Shown: one piece after another, positions 35,606 through 44,157 of the stretch
Position numbering within the stretch: position 1 is the first letter of the stretch
Layout of the letters: every line of letters starts with the position of its first letter
Origin: CANDYO01 sp964627795
GTDB taxonomy: Bacteria > Pseudomonadota > Alphaproteobacteria > Rickettsiales > CANDYO01
Reading direction: 5' to 3'
NCBI GenBank assembly: GCA_964627795.1
Contig: CAZVLF010000005.1
Location: 62,001 to 126,000, forward strand
DNA: 64,000 nt
Translations under genes and position numbers: made by a program
The notes under the pieces: model-generated
What the model was told of the DNA's origin: nothing
Database searches by the model: none
What the model saw: only the letters and a program-made list of their open reading frames with translations

Positions 35606-36530
35606 TCTAACTCAAATCTGTGATCATTTTAATCTTGGTAAGCTAATCGATGACCCTGTAAGAGTACATGGTGGATTATTGCATGTAATGTGGAAAGTAA
35701 ATACTGATAAAGCATCTTATGCAATTAAGCAAATTTCTAAAGATATTGACTTGACTAATGATAAAATTATTCAAAATTACAATCTAACTGAAAAAATTGC
35801 TGATCATTTTAAGCGTCTAGGAATTCCAGCCGTTAGCTCTATAAATAAACTAATGATTATTAATAAAACAGGTTATTTAGTTTATCCATGGATAAAAGCG
35901 CAACCCATTTACCAAGTCGATCAATCACAAGTTATAAAATTAGCTAGCATACTTAAAAAAATACATGCAATAAATTTAAGTCTACCAGAAATATCAGAGC
36001 CTGAATTTACTACTCATTCAAGTCAGGAAATAACGAATTTATTTAACAAAGCTAAACTTTTAAGTTTAGATGCTATTTTAATTGCTAACGAAGCTTACAT
36101 AGAAGCGATTCCTTATCTAAAGCAAAATTTAGTAATAAGTCATGGCGATTTGGACCAAAAAAATGTTTTATGGGATGGTCAGAATAATCCATATTTAATT
36201 GACTGGGAATCAGCGAGATTGCTTAATCCCATTTATGAGATAATCAATACTAGTTTAGATTTTTGTGATATTGGAAATAACTTTAATCAAGAGCAATTTA
36301 TTGAAATGCTTAAAGCTTATGGTGTTCTTAACAAAAAAGAGCTAGAATATGCTTTTGCTGGAGTGTTAGGTAATTGGATAAATTGGTTGCTTTATAACAT
36401 CAATCGCTCATTTTCTGAAGATGAAGAAATCAAAAAGCTAGGTGCAGAGCAAGTTCAGAAAACAATGGACATAATTTTAAAAGTGCAAAATCTTATGCCC
36501 CAATTAATTACAATCATAGAAAAATTATGA
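35592..36530 (+). CDS. APH/choline-kinase-family phosphotransferase
   Basis: A 312-residue kinase of the APH superfamily. The catalytic loop is SHGDLDQKNVLWD and the metal-binding motif is YLIDWESARLLNP. The ATP-binding lysine is in SYAIKQISK. It could modify an aminoglycoside or a small cellular metabolite. It overlaps both neighbours, so it is part of one translation unit with the oxidoreductase and the next GNAT. Confidence 0.85.
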   Translation: MNKNNLTQICDHFNLGKLIDDPVRVHGGLLHVMWKVNTDKASYAIKQISKDIDLTNDKIIQNYNLTEKIADHFKRLGIPAVSSINKLMIINKTGYLVYPWIKAQPIYQVDQSQVIKLASILKKIHAINLSLPEISEPEFTTHSSQEITNLFNKAKLLSLDAILIANEAYIEAIPYLKQNLVISHGDLDQKNVLWDGQNNPYLIDWESARLLNPIYEIINTSLDFCDIGNNFNQEQFIEMLKAYGVLNKKELEYAFAGVLGNWINWLLYNINRSFSEDEEIKKLGAEQVQKTMDIILKVQNLMPQLITIIEKL

Positions 36531-37009
36531 AGATCAGATTATTAACTAAAAAAGATAATGAGGATTATAAAAAGATTAGGCTTGAAGCATTACAGAATTC
36601 TCCTGAATCTTTCGGATCTTCCTATGAAGAAGAAGTAAGTTCACCAGCAGAAGATTTACAAAAAAACGGAGTAGATATTTTTGGCGCCTTCATTGATGAT
36701 CAATTAGTAGCTATCGCAGGATTTTTTATTTCTAAAATGAACAAGATGAATCACAAAGGTGGATTATTTGGTTTATATACCAAACCAGAATATAGAGGAA
36801 AAAACATTGCCAATGAATTATTAAAGACAATAATTAATCATGCAAAAACTAAAATCACTCAACTGCATTTAACTTGCGTAACTACTAACCAATCAGCCAT
36901 TAAATTATACCAGAAATATGGATTTAAGATCTATGGTACAGAACCAAAAGCTTTAAAAATAGGTTCACAGTTTTTTGATGAATATTTGATGGTATTAGAA
37001 TTTTTATGA
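36527..37009 (+). CDS. GNAT-family N-acetyltransferase
   Basis: A 160-residue GNAT. The acetyl-CoA site is FGLYTKPEYRGKNIANELLKTII, and the ending is IKLYQKYGFKIYGTEPKALK, typical of the RimI/PAT-like subgroup (EALQNSPESFGSSYEEE near the N-terminus is also characteristic). The start overlaps the preceding kinase gene by 4 bp. Confidence 0.9.
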   Translation: MKIRLLTKKDNEDYKKIRLEALQNSPESFGSSYEEEVSSPAEDLQKNGVDIFGAFIDDQLVAIAGFFISKMNKMNHKGGLFGLYTKPEYRGKNIANELLKTIINHAKTKITQLHLTCVTTNQSAIKLYQKYGFKIYGTEPKALKIGSQFFDEYLMVLEFL

Positions 37010-37044
37010 TTAAAATAGGGTGTAACAATTATGGAGATTAGTTT

Positions 37045-37920
37045 ATGAAGCATAATATTACTGCAGAACTTGCTCAAAAACTAATTCTCGAACAATTTCC
37101 TGAATATGGTTCTCTACCTATAATTTCTGTTGAAATGCAAGGTCATGATAATCGTACCTTTAGATTAGGTGAAGAAATGTTAATTCGCATGCCAACAGCA
37201 GAAAGCTATGCGCTGAAAGTGACAAAAGAGCAGAATTTACTACCAAAGCTTGAGCGTCATTTAAGCATCGATATTCCAGTACCAATAAAAATGGGAAAAC
37301 CTTCGAAAGATTACCCATATCCATTTTCTATTTATAAATGGCTAGAAGGAAGAAGCTTAAATCTTATCCAAAGCCAAGAAATAGATCTTGAAACGCTAGC
37401 TTTGGATATGGCAAAATTCCTAAGAGAACTGCAAGCAATTAAAGATGTAGAAGGACCTGGCCCTGGTCAACATAATTGGTGGCGAGGGAGTCATATATCA
37501 GTTTATGATAAAGATGCCAGAAAACAGATAGCAAAACTCTCAGATGTTATAGACAGCAATAAAGCTATTGCATTATGGACTCGCGCACTCAACACTAAAT
37601 GGGATAAGCCTTCTGTCTGGATTCATGGTGATTTTGCTATTGGCAATATGCTGATAAAAGATAGGAAGCTTTCAGCTGTTATTGATTTTGGTGGAATGGG
37701 CATGGGTGATCCCGCTTGTGATCTAGTAATCGCTTGGATCTATTTAAATGGTAAATCACGTGAGATCTTTATCAAAGAAATGAATCTAGATGAAGATACT
37801 TGGACAAGAGCTAAGGCTTGGGGCTTATGGAAAGCAACTTTTGTTCTCTGTGAGTTAGATGATAAGAATAGCGTTGAAGGAATAGAACAGAGAAGAATTA
37901 TAGAGGAAATTTTAAAATGA
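37045..37920 (+). CDS. Aminoglycoside/macrolide phosphotransferase-family enzyme
   Basis: A 291-residue APH enzyme. The N-lobe NRTFRLGEEMLIRMPTAESYALKVTKEQ is typical of phosphotransferases common on resistance islands. The catalytic loop is WIHGDFAIGNMLI and the metal motif VIDFGGMGMGDPACDL. It resembles resistance kinases more closely than metabolic ones. It ends 4 bp inside the methyltransferase gene. The substrate is not predictable. Confidence 0.88.
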   Translation: MKHNITAELAQKLILEQFPEYGSLPIISVEMQGHDNRTFRLGEEMLIRMPTAESYALKVTKEQNLLPKLERHLSIDIPVPIKMGKPSKDYPYPFSIYKWLEGRSLNLIQSQEIDLETLALDMAKFLRELQAIKDVEGPGPGQHNWWRGSHISVYDKDARKQIAKLSDVIDSNKAIALWTRALNTKWDKPSVWIHGDFAIGNMLIKDRKLSAVIDFGGMGMGDPACDLVIAWIYLNGKSREIFIKEMNLDEDTWTRAKAWGLWKATFVLCELDDKNSVEGIEQRRIIEEILK

Positions 37921-38666
37921 AATTTGATACTTATATGAGTCTATGTGCTGAAGTATATGATTTGAACAAACCAAAACCAACTGCAGCAGAGTATGAATTT
38001 TATAAGAGTTATGCCTTAAAGGCGAAAGGACAAATTTTAGAACCAATGTGCGGCAGCGGAAGATTTCTTTTGCCTTTACTTGCAGAAGGTATTTCTGTTG
38101 ATGGTTTTGATGCTAGTCCTCATATGCTTACAAAACTAAAAGAAAAAGCCAAAGCACAAAATTTAGTACCAAATATTTGGCAGGGTTTTATTGAAGAACT
38201 AAATACAGAAGAAAAATATAATCTCATTTTTATTCCAGCTGGTTCTTTTTGTTTAATAACTAATCTACAGGCAGTTAAAAGATCATTGGAGATTTTTTAT
38301 AACCACCTAAATGATGATGGCATTTTATTATTTGCCTTAGATACTATGGCAGCAGTGCCAGAACTTAATAAATGGCGTAAGTCTGACTGGCAAAAACCAG
38401 ATGGTAAAATAATTCGATTAAGTCAATTTGCTACTTTAAACGATGATATTTGTAAGGTTATGTGCAAATATGAATTGATGGATGAAGCTAAAGTAACCAA
38501 TACTGAAACAGAAGAAATAAATGTACGAATTTATGATAATTCAGATACTATGCTTCAAATGTTAAGAGATGTAGGCTTTAGAGAGATAAGATTCGTGAAA
38601 GCTTTTGATCGTAACCAATCTGCCGATTTTAAGGATGCAGCTGTTATAGTTGAATGCAAAAAATAA
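37917..38666 (+). CDS. SAM-dependent methyltransferase
   Basis: A 249-residue class I methyltransferase. The SAM-binding motif I is ILEPMCGSGRFLLPLL, followed by VDGFDASPHMLTKLKEKA and the YNLIFIPAGSFCLI strand. The N-terminal part (YMSLCAEVYDLNKPKP) resembles small-molecule methyltransferases rather than rRNA ones. It is the last gene of the first rightward cargo run. Confidence 0.87.
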   Translation: MKFDTYMSLCAEVYDLNKPKPTAAEYEFYKSYALKAKGQILEPMCGSGRFLLPLLAEGISVDGFDASPHMLTKLKEKAKAQNLVPNIWQGFIEELNTEEKYNLIFIPAGSFCLITNLQAVKRSLEIFYNHLNDDGILLFALDTMAAVPELNKWRKSDWQKPDGKIIRLSQFATLNDDICKVMCKYELMDEAKVTNTETEEINVRIYDNSDTMLQMLRDVGFREIRFVKAFDRNQSADFKDAAVIVECKK

Positions 38667-38785
38667 AATGAATTACAAAATCATCGAATATATTGCAGGG
38701 AATTTATTAAATAAAGTGTATGAATATTTGAAATTAAATACATTCAAAGGCATAATCAGAATAAATACATTAGCTAAATATTGCC

Positions 38786-38820
38786 GCCATTAAAACCTAT
38801 GAAAGATATGGGTTTATGGC
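38786..38820. terminator. Hairpin between the methyltransferase and the convergent gene
   Basis: GCCAT (38786-38790) and AAACC (38793-38797) can pair with GGTTT (38811-38815) and ATGGC (38816-38820), leaving a small bulge. No clear T-tract follows. It lies between two convergent genes, so a bidirectional stop signal is possible. The region 38667-38876 holds nothing else recognisable. Confidence 0.35.
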
Positions 38821-38876
38821 CTATGAAGTGGTTTATGAGAAAAGTCTGAAATAATGATTTGAATGTTTTAAAAAAA

Positions 38877-39488
38877 TCACGTAAGTTCAAGCAATGTAAC
38901 ACCGAATAACTGAAGATCTCCTTCATTGCATAATAATTGATCGTTATCGTTATAGTTAACAGAACCAATAATACAGGTATTTTTGCCATCGTTGAAGCAA
39001 CTTATTCTTTTTAGACCGATAGAATTGATACCCGCTTCAGAAAATGACACTACTTCTTCGGGCTGACAAATCATATCTTGGTTATAATCTCTCCAGATAT
39101 TAAGGAATTTAAATCCAATATCATTAGAATCTAGAATAGAATTTTTGTCATAATCAAGTTCTCCAAGGGAAGTTGATGGAGAATGTGCATATCTAAAATT
39201 ATGGCCCTCAAAATTATCCATTAAGTCAAATAGCTCAGGAAACTGCTCTGTCTTTATAACTATTATCCCTTCGTTTTTTCCAATCCAAGCTTTTAGTTTA
39301 TAAGTGATTTGAAAATATTTCCTTACAATGGCAGTTCTACTTTCATCTATTTCAAGACTATCTCTATCCATATCAATAACAAAAAATCTGCTATCACTGT
39401 TAATTGGTGCAGCCCAATATTTGCATGAATCTGCCTGCTTAGCAAAATAACAAATATTCTTGTCTGTTAATACTGGAGTTTTAGACAT
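38877..39488 (-). CDS. EF-hand/RTX-toxin-like calcium-binding protein of unknown role
   Basis: A 203-residue protein. The segment LDSNDIGFKFLNIWRDYNQDMICQPEEVVSFSEAGINSIGL has the DxNxD...E spacing and the follow-on GIxSIxL of calcium-binding repeats in large secreted RTX proteins. FDV-like acidic loops also occur earlier (DMDRDSLEIDES). There is no signal peptide. It may be a detached piece of a larger protein; the function is unknown. Confidence 0.6.
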   Translation of the reverse strand: MSKTPVLTDKNICYFAKQADSCKYWAAPINSDSRFFVIDMDRDSLEIDESRTAIVRKYFQITYKLKAWIGKNEGIIVIKTEQFPELFDLMDNFEGHNFRYAHSPSTSLGELDYDKNSILDSNDIGFKFLNIWRDYNQDMICQPEEVVSFSEAGINSIGLKRISCFNDGKNTCIIGSVNYNDNDQLLCNEGDLQLFGVTLLELT

Positions 39489-39559
39489 TGCAAAATTTCC
39501 TATAATAATTTTCTCTTTTTGTTTATAGCAAATGCCAGATTAATTTTCAATCAATATCG

Positions 39560-40393
39560 TTAGTTATATTTTGTCTTACATTTACTAGCTAAATCTAACC
39601 AAACTAAAGGATCCATATTATCTTCCATTGCCCAAACTGCAGATAGCACTGCATGCATAAAATAACATTTCTTTACATCTTCAATATCAAATCCAAAATA
39701 ATTTGCTATATATGGAATATCTTTGTCAATATCTTGCACAAAAGCCCAAACTTCATTTATAGGAAAGCCAATTACTCCGTGAGGATCAATTACTTTCCAA
39801 GCATTACTATCTTGCAATATATTATCATGATGCAAATCACCATGCAGGACTTTTCTTATCTGGTACTTTGAAAATATTTCATCACGAAATTTACGTGCTA
39901 AAGTTAGAAAATCTGATGGTATCGGCCAATCCTTATCTAATAATGAGAATCTCTCTTCAATACTTGGTAATTTTATGTTTGCAGGCAAAGGTGCTTGATG
40001 TAATTTTTGAGCGACTTCACAAGCAATCTTTAAAGCTTCAGTTTTTCTGTCAGGTAAATAAGTTTTAAGTGAAATAGCAGGAGATAATTTTTTAAGCAAC
40101 AAAGTTTTTTCTTTATGAGCTAAAACTTGAACTGCACCGTAATTGCTCAACGCTGTTAGCGCTTCATATTCATTTCCAATTAATTCAGCATCTAAACTTA
40201 ATTTTAGGATTACTTTCTGCTCTCCCTGAAATCCGCTTGCTACATAATTCATCGATAAATTATCAACTGATTTCAGACTGTTCAGATCCCATTCTGCAGC
40301 AATTGATTTAATTATGTTTGGTAAATTAGCTAACCACTTTTTACCTTTAGTTCCATAGATATTGAGAATATTTTGTTCAAATTTTTTATTCAT
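39560..40393 (-). CDS. APH(6)/StrB-like aminoglycoside phosphotransferase
   Basis: A 277-residue kinase resembling streptomycin 6-phosphotransferases. The catalytic loop is LHGDLHHDNILQD, and the metal motif WKVIDPHGVIGFPINEVWAF is diagnostic of the APH(6)/hydroxyurea-kinase group (IDPKGxxG). The N-terminal lobe (GEQKVILKLSLD) provides the ATP lysine. It overlaps the alpha/beta hydrolase gene by 8 bp. Streptomycin resistance is a reasonable guess but unproven. Confidence 0.87.
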   Translation of the reverse strand: MNKKFEQNILNIYGTKGKKWLANLPNIIKSIAAEWDLNSLKSVDNLSMNYVASGFQGEQKVILKLSLDAELIGNEYEALTALSNYGAVQVLAHKEKTLLLKKLSPAISLKTYLPDRKTEALKIACEVAQKLHQAPLPANIKLPSIEERFSLLDKDWPIPSDFLTLARKFRDEIFSKYQIRKVLHGDLHHDNILQDSNAWKVIDPHGVIGFPINEVWAFVQDIDKDIPYIANYFGFDIEDVKKCYFMHAVLSAVWAMEDNMDPLVWLDLASKCKTKYN

Positions 40394-41087
40394 TTAAAAA
40401 GAAATCCAATGCTTTAAAAACTTTTGCTTTTAGCTCTTCTGTAATCTTATCACCACGATAGCTAGTGTGAAATGCACCCTTAGGTTTAATTATAGCCCAT
40501 TCAAGATTCATGCGCTTTGGATCATTTTGCGTTCCTTCATCAGGAATAACACTAATATCAGTAGAAGTGTCAGTTGCTTCAAATATCAAGAGTCTTTGTT
40601 TGGCTCCAGGTTTAATTGGGCATCTTCTGCCATCAAAAATAATTGCATTTTGAATCATCTCTTCATGGTTATTATAAAAGAATTTAGCTATATCCCCACC
40701 ATTAGAATGACCAGATATAATGAATTTATCAAAGTTAAAATTAGGATATTGCTGTTTTAATTCATTTATAACAAATAAAATACTTTGCTCTCCTCGAATC
40801 CATAAATTTTTTCTATCTTCAATGGTTTTTAACTCCTCTGCATCACCAAGTAAATCATGCTGAATTGCAATAAAAGCGCACCCCTTATCTATAAAATATT
40901 CGGCTAAATATTCCCATTTCCTATAAGCTAGAATATTATCTGGCTTTATTAGATCCTTTTGCTCCTGATATCCAGGATTAAAAATAACTATTGGCATGCT
41001 TTGAGATTGATTCTCGGGAGTATAAATGAGTATTGGCACCTGCCTATTTCTAACTTGATCAAATAAGTTTAGTTCATGTGTTTGCAT
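40386..41087 (-). CDS. Alpha/beta hydrolase
   Basis: A 233-residue serine hydrolase with the nucleophile elbow GHSNGGD and an oxyanion region near FNPGYQEQ. The fold resembles chlorophyllase/dienelactone-type hydrolases. A late acid and histidine (FEATDTSTD, AFHTSYRG) fit the triad. No signal peptide is present. It is the first gene of a leftward pair with the APH(6)-like kinase; the substrate is unknown. Confidence 0.82.
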   Translation of the reverse strand: MQTHELNLFDQVRNRQVPILIYTPENQSQSMPIVIFNPGYQEQKDLIKPDNILAYRKWEYLAEYFIDKGCAFIAIQHDLLGDAEELKTIEDRKNLWIRGEQSILFVINELKQQYPNFNFDKFIISGHSNGGDIAKFFYNNHEEMIQNAIIFDGRRCPIKPGAKQRLLIFEATDTSTDISVIPDEGTQNDPKRMNLEWAIIKPKGAFHTSYRGDKITEELKAKVFKALDFFLNE

Positions 41088-41178
41088 TATTTGCCTGGTA
41101 ATTTAATAAACTCAATATATTAATTGAACCATAAAATTATATCTCAAACAAGATTTTTATTATATTGGCGATACCTAA

Positions 41179-41697
41179 CTAATGACACAAACTCTGACAC
41201 GGATTACAGCCGTCTAAATGATTTATATAATTTTGTAAAATCTCAGCATGATCAAAGGCAAATTTACTTTTTGGCAAGTCCATTATTTCTGTAATATCAT
41301 ATAATTTTACTGCTTTAGCATCACTACCTGCCTTAGGTTTTTGATTAGTAATGCAGCTATAAGTAACCTCAACAGAATGCTGCCTTGGGTCTCGATCCTT
41401 TTCGCCATGAACTCCTACTAATTTTAGGTTTTTTACTTCAGATATATTAAGCTCTTCCATTAATTCACGCATGAATGCTTTTTCAGGTGATTCATTATAT
41501 TCAACATGTCCACCAAACATAGCAAGCCCCATAGGTTTTTTTCCTCTTTCTATCAGAGCAATCTTATTTTCTGGACATATATGAACTATTCCTGCAGTTG
41601 TAAGCACTGGTTTTGGCTTTATTTTGTTTAGAGCAGCAGAATACCCTAAAATTCCTGAAATTAATGCAATAATAATACATAATAAAAATTTTCTCAT
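41179..41697 (-). CDS. Membrane-anchored Nudix hydrolase
   Basis: A 172-residue protein with an N-terminal membrane/signal segment (LLCIIIALISGILGYSAAL) and a full Nudix box (GGHVEYNESPEKAFMRELMEEL). The C-terminus has a Cys-rich GCNPCQSLCH tail. Nudix enzymes cleave nucleoside diphosphates linked to another group. An exported Nudix domain is uncommon. It is 4 bp downstream of the TPR gene. Confidence 0.85.
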   Translation of the reverse strand: MRKFLLCIIIALISGILGYSAALNKIKPKPVLTTAGIVHICPENKIALIERGKKPMGLAMFGGHVEYNESPEKAFMRELMEELNISEVKNLKLVGVHGEKDRDPRQHSVEVTYSCITNQKPKAGSDAKAVKLYDITEIMDLPKSKFAFDHAEILQNYINHLDGCNPCQSLCH

Positions 41698-41701
41698 AGT
41701 A

Positions 41702-42454
41702 CTAAATTCTATCTATTAATTCATTAAGTTGAGTAACTTCTGTTTGCATTTGTTTTGCTTGTGCTATTTCCAGTCCTTGCATTGCATATCTAGCTGAATC
41801 CACATAATTTTCTAGTTCATAAGAAATTTTACTTCTAAGAAGCAAAAAATGTACTCCGGTTTTGCTACTTAGATTAATTTTTTCTGCTAATTCAGTAGCT
41901 TCTTTATTTGCTTGGAAAACATCTCCTAATTCTAAAGTAGCTCTTATAGATCTTATTTTTGTCCGGTTGCAATCATCTTCTTCATTGATTTTCTGGCATA
42001 TTTCTAAAGCTTTTGTATAGTATCCTATAGCTTTTGCAGGATCATTATTTAAATCTTGATATAATGCACCACTATTAAAGAGAATCTTAAGTTTGGTTAT
42101 TTGAGCAACTTCCTTGTTATCAACATATGCAAGAGCATCATGAATATAAGAAAGTGCTTCTTCTTTTGCTCCTAGAGAGCGATGAGCTGCAGAAATCAGG
42201 TAAAGGCCTCTCGCTTCTAATTCTTTGTTTTCTATTAAACTAGCATTACCAAAAGTATAAGTGGCCATCTCTAAAGTCTCTTGTTTTTTACCTAGATAAA
42301 ATAGAGAACTTGCAAGTCTTGCATTTATTAAGGCATTATTTTGTGGATCTAATCCTTCTTCTAAGGCAGCATTTCCTATATTTACAATACTAACCCAATC
42401 CTCTGAGATTTTTAGAGTTTCATATTGCATAAAAAAATCTTCTTCAAATGTCAT
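41702..42454 (-). CDS. TPR-repeat protein
   Basis: A 250-residue protein composed of tetratricopeptide-like helical repeats (for example AIGYYTKALEICQKINEED, EALSYIHDALAYVDNKE, SARYAMQGLEIAQ). It has no signal peptide. It probably mediates protein contacts. It is transcribed leftward with the Nudix gene, divergent from the ABC-F gene. Confidence 0.82.
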   Translation of the reverse strand: MTFEEDFFMQYETLKISEDWVSIVNIGNAALEEGLDPQNNALINARLASSLFYLGKKQETLEMATYTFGNASLIENKELEARGLYLISAAHRSLGAKEEALSYIHDALAYVDNKEVAQITKLKILFNSGALYQDLNNDPAKAIGYYTKALEICQKINEEDDCNRTKIRSIRATLELGDVFQANKEATELAEKINLSSKTGVHFLLLRSKISYELENYVDSARYAMQGLEIAQAKQMQTEVTQLNELIDRI

Positions 42455-42515
42455 ATATACTTCTAATCATGAGTACCATTTTCAGAATTAAAGATTACAG
42501 ATTTAATTCAAGTTG

Positions 42516-42575
42516 TGAGCGCGCGGAGTGTATATTTAATACATGAGCACGCGAATCGACGATGAATTGGATTTG
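42516..42575. repeat. GC-richer palindromic repeat-like patch
   Basis: A segment reading GAGCGCGCGGAG, TGTATATTTAATACA, GAGCACGCGAATCGACGA stands out as GC-rich in AT-rich DNA, with a TGTAT/ATACA inverted pair between two similar GAGCxCGCG words. It resembles the palindromic repeats scattered in Rickettsiales genomes. No second copy was noticed in this window. Confidence 0.35.
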
Positions 42576-42617
42576 TAAATTTAATTATGGAAATTGGTAA
42601 ATATCTTTAATTTCTGA

Positions 42618-42760
42618 TTGCATTATACATGATTTTCCGCTATTATACGAGAATAATTTGAATCTATAGGAAAACGCTCCAATGAAAATTATCTCTTAAA
42701 AATTGCCTACAATTTAGGCAGTCTAAGTCCTCCCTAAATGACATTTTTAAAGAGATAAAT
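42618..42760 (+). promoter_or_regulatory. Promoter, leader peptide and attenuator upstream of the ABC-F gene
   Basis: A promoter-like pair (TTGCAT at 42618, 17-bp spacer, TATTAT at 42641) precedes an approximately 108-nt leader. A five-codon ORF, Met-Lys-Ile-Ile-Ser, lies at 42682-42699. Its 3' half plus the A-run (42689-42703) is complementary to 42743-42758, which contains the AAAGAG ribosome site of the ABC-F gene. Inside, TGCCTA/TAGGCA (42704-42720) competes with ATTTAGG/CCTAAAT (42712-42739). This is the layout of antibiotic-inducible leader attenuation. Confidence 0.65.
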
Positions 42761-44155
42761 ATGATTCATAAACCCATTCTTCTAAATAATCTAAATTTAG
42801 AATTTCCCCATAAAACTTGTTTCACAGATTTTAGTTGTAATATTCCTTGCTGTAGTAGAATTGCTATCATTGGACGTAATGGTAGTGGTAAGACATCATT
42901 GTTGAAAATGATAAGAAGCGTTTCAAGCAATCTAAATATAAGCTATGTGCCACAAATTATTGAAGCCCACGATAATTTAAGCGGTGGGCAGAAATTTAAT
43001 AAAGCATTAACTGAGGCCTTGAGTTTAGAGCCTGATATTCTAATGTTAGATGAACCCACTAATCATCTTGATTTAAAAAACCGTAAATCTCTAATGCGGA
43101 TGTTAAATAGTTTTCTAGGTACCATAATTATTGTTTCACATGATGTGGAGTTATTACGTAATTGCATAGATACATTCTGGCATATTGAACCACCAAAAAT
43201 TAGCATTTTTACTGGAAGTTATGATGACTATATCAATGAAATTAATCTTAAGCGCCATTCTATATCTCAAGAACTATCAAGACTAGAGCGACAAAAAAAG
43301 GATATGCATCAAGCTTTAATGCAAGAGCAGCAAAGAGCGGCTAAATCTAGAAATAAGGGGCAAAAATCTATCGATAGTAAAAAATGGCCGACAATTGTTA
43401 GTAAAGCAAAAGCTTTGAACGCTGAAAAAACTTCTGGCAAGAAAAAATTAGCTATTGATCAGAAAAAAGAAAATCTTCAACATCAACTAGATGGTATGCG
43501 GTTACCAGAAATTATTCTGCCTAAATTCTCTATTGCAAGCACTGATACAGGTAATGGTAGCGTTTTATCAATAATAGATGGTAGTATTGGTTATTTAGAG
43601 CCAATATTGAGTGATATCAATATCAATCTATATTCAGGTGAAAAACTGGCAATTAAGGGTGATAATGGCAGTGGTAAAACCACTTTAATAAGAGCTATTT
43701 TAGAGGAAGCAAAAGTAATTAAAATTGGTAATTGGTATGTAACCAAAGATATTGGTTATCTTGATCAGCATTATAATAATTTGATTCTTGAAAAATCCGC
43801 ATTTGAAAATATTGCTGAAATTAGACCAGATTGGAATAGATCAGAAATACGTCGCCATTTAAACGATTTTCTCTTTCGGAAAAATGAGGAAGTAAATACT
43901 TTAGCAAAAGATTTATCAGGTGGCGAGAAAGTACGTCTATCACTTGCTTTAATTGCAGCAAAATCTCCTAAATTACTGATATTAGATGAAATAACCAATA
44001 ATTTAGATCTAGAAATCAGGCAGCATGTGATAGAGGTTTTAAGAGAATTCCCAGGAAGTTTGTTGGTTATATCTCATGATGAAGATTTTTTGAAAGAAAT
44101 AAATATTGAAGATAATTTTATAATAGAAAATAATCACATAAAAGGAGAACAATAA
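42761..44155 (+). CDS. ABC-F ribosome-protection-type ATPase
   Basis: A 464-residue protein with two ATPase domains and no membrane part, as in the antibiotic-resistance ABC-F proteins (Vga/Msr/Lsa) that displace drugs from the ribosome. Domain 1: Walker A GRNGSGKT (38-45), LSGGQ (73-77), LDEPTNHLD. Linker: about 140-265, basic and helical. Domain 2: Walker A GDNGSGKT (300-307), LSGGE (385-389), LDEITNNLD. Domain 1 is shortened by some 50 residues between Walker A and the signature. The leader suggests drug-inducible translation. The MFS gene follows after 2 bp. Confidence 0.88.
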   Translation: MIHKPILLNNLNLEFPHKTCFTDFSCNIPCCSRIAIIGRNGSGKTSLLKMIRSVSSNLNISYVPQIIEAHDNLSGGQKFNKALTEALSLEPDILMLDEPTNHLDLKNRKSLMRMLNSFLGTIIIVSHDVELLRNCIDTFWHIEPPKISIFTGSYDDYINEINLKRHSISQELSRLERQKKDMHQALMQEQQRAAKSRNKGQKSIDSKKWPTIVSKAKALNAEKTSGKKKLAIDQKKENLQHQLDGMRLPEIILPKFSIASTDTGNGSVLSIIDGSIGYLEPILSDININLYSGEKLAIKGDNGSGKTTLIRAILEEAKVIKIGNWYVTKDIGYLDQHYNNLILEKSAFENIAEIRPDWNRSEIRRHLNDFLFRKNEEVNTLAKDLSGGEKVRLSLALIAAKSPKLLILDEITNNLDLEIRQHVIEVLREFPGSLLVISHDEDFLKEINIEDNFIIENNHIKGEQ

Positions 44156-44157
44156 TC

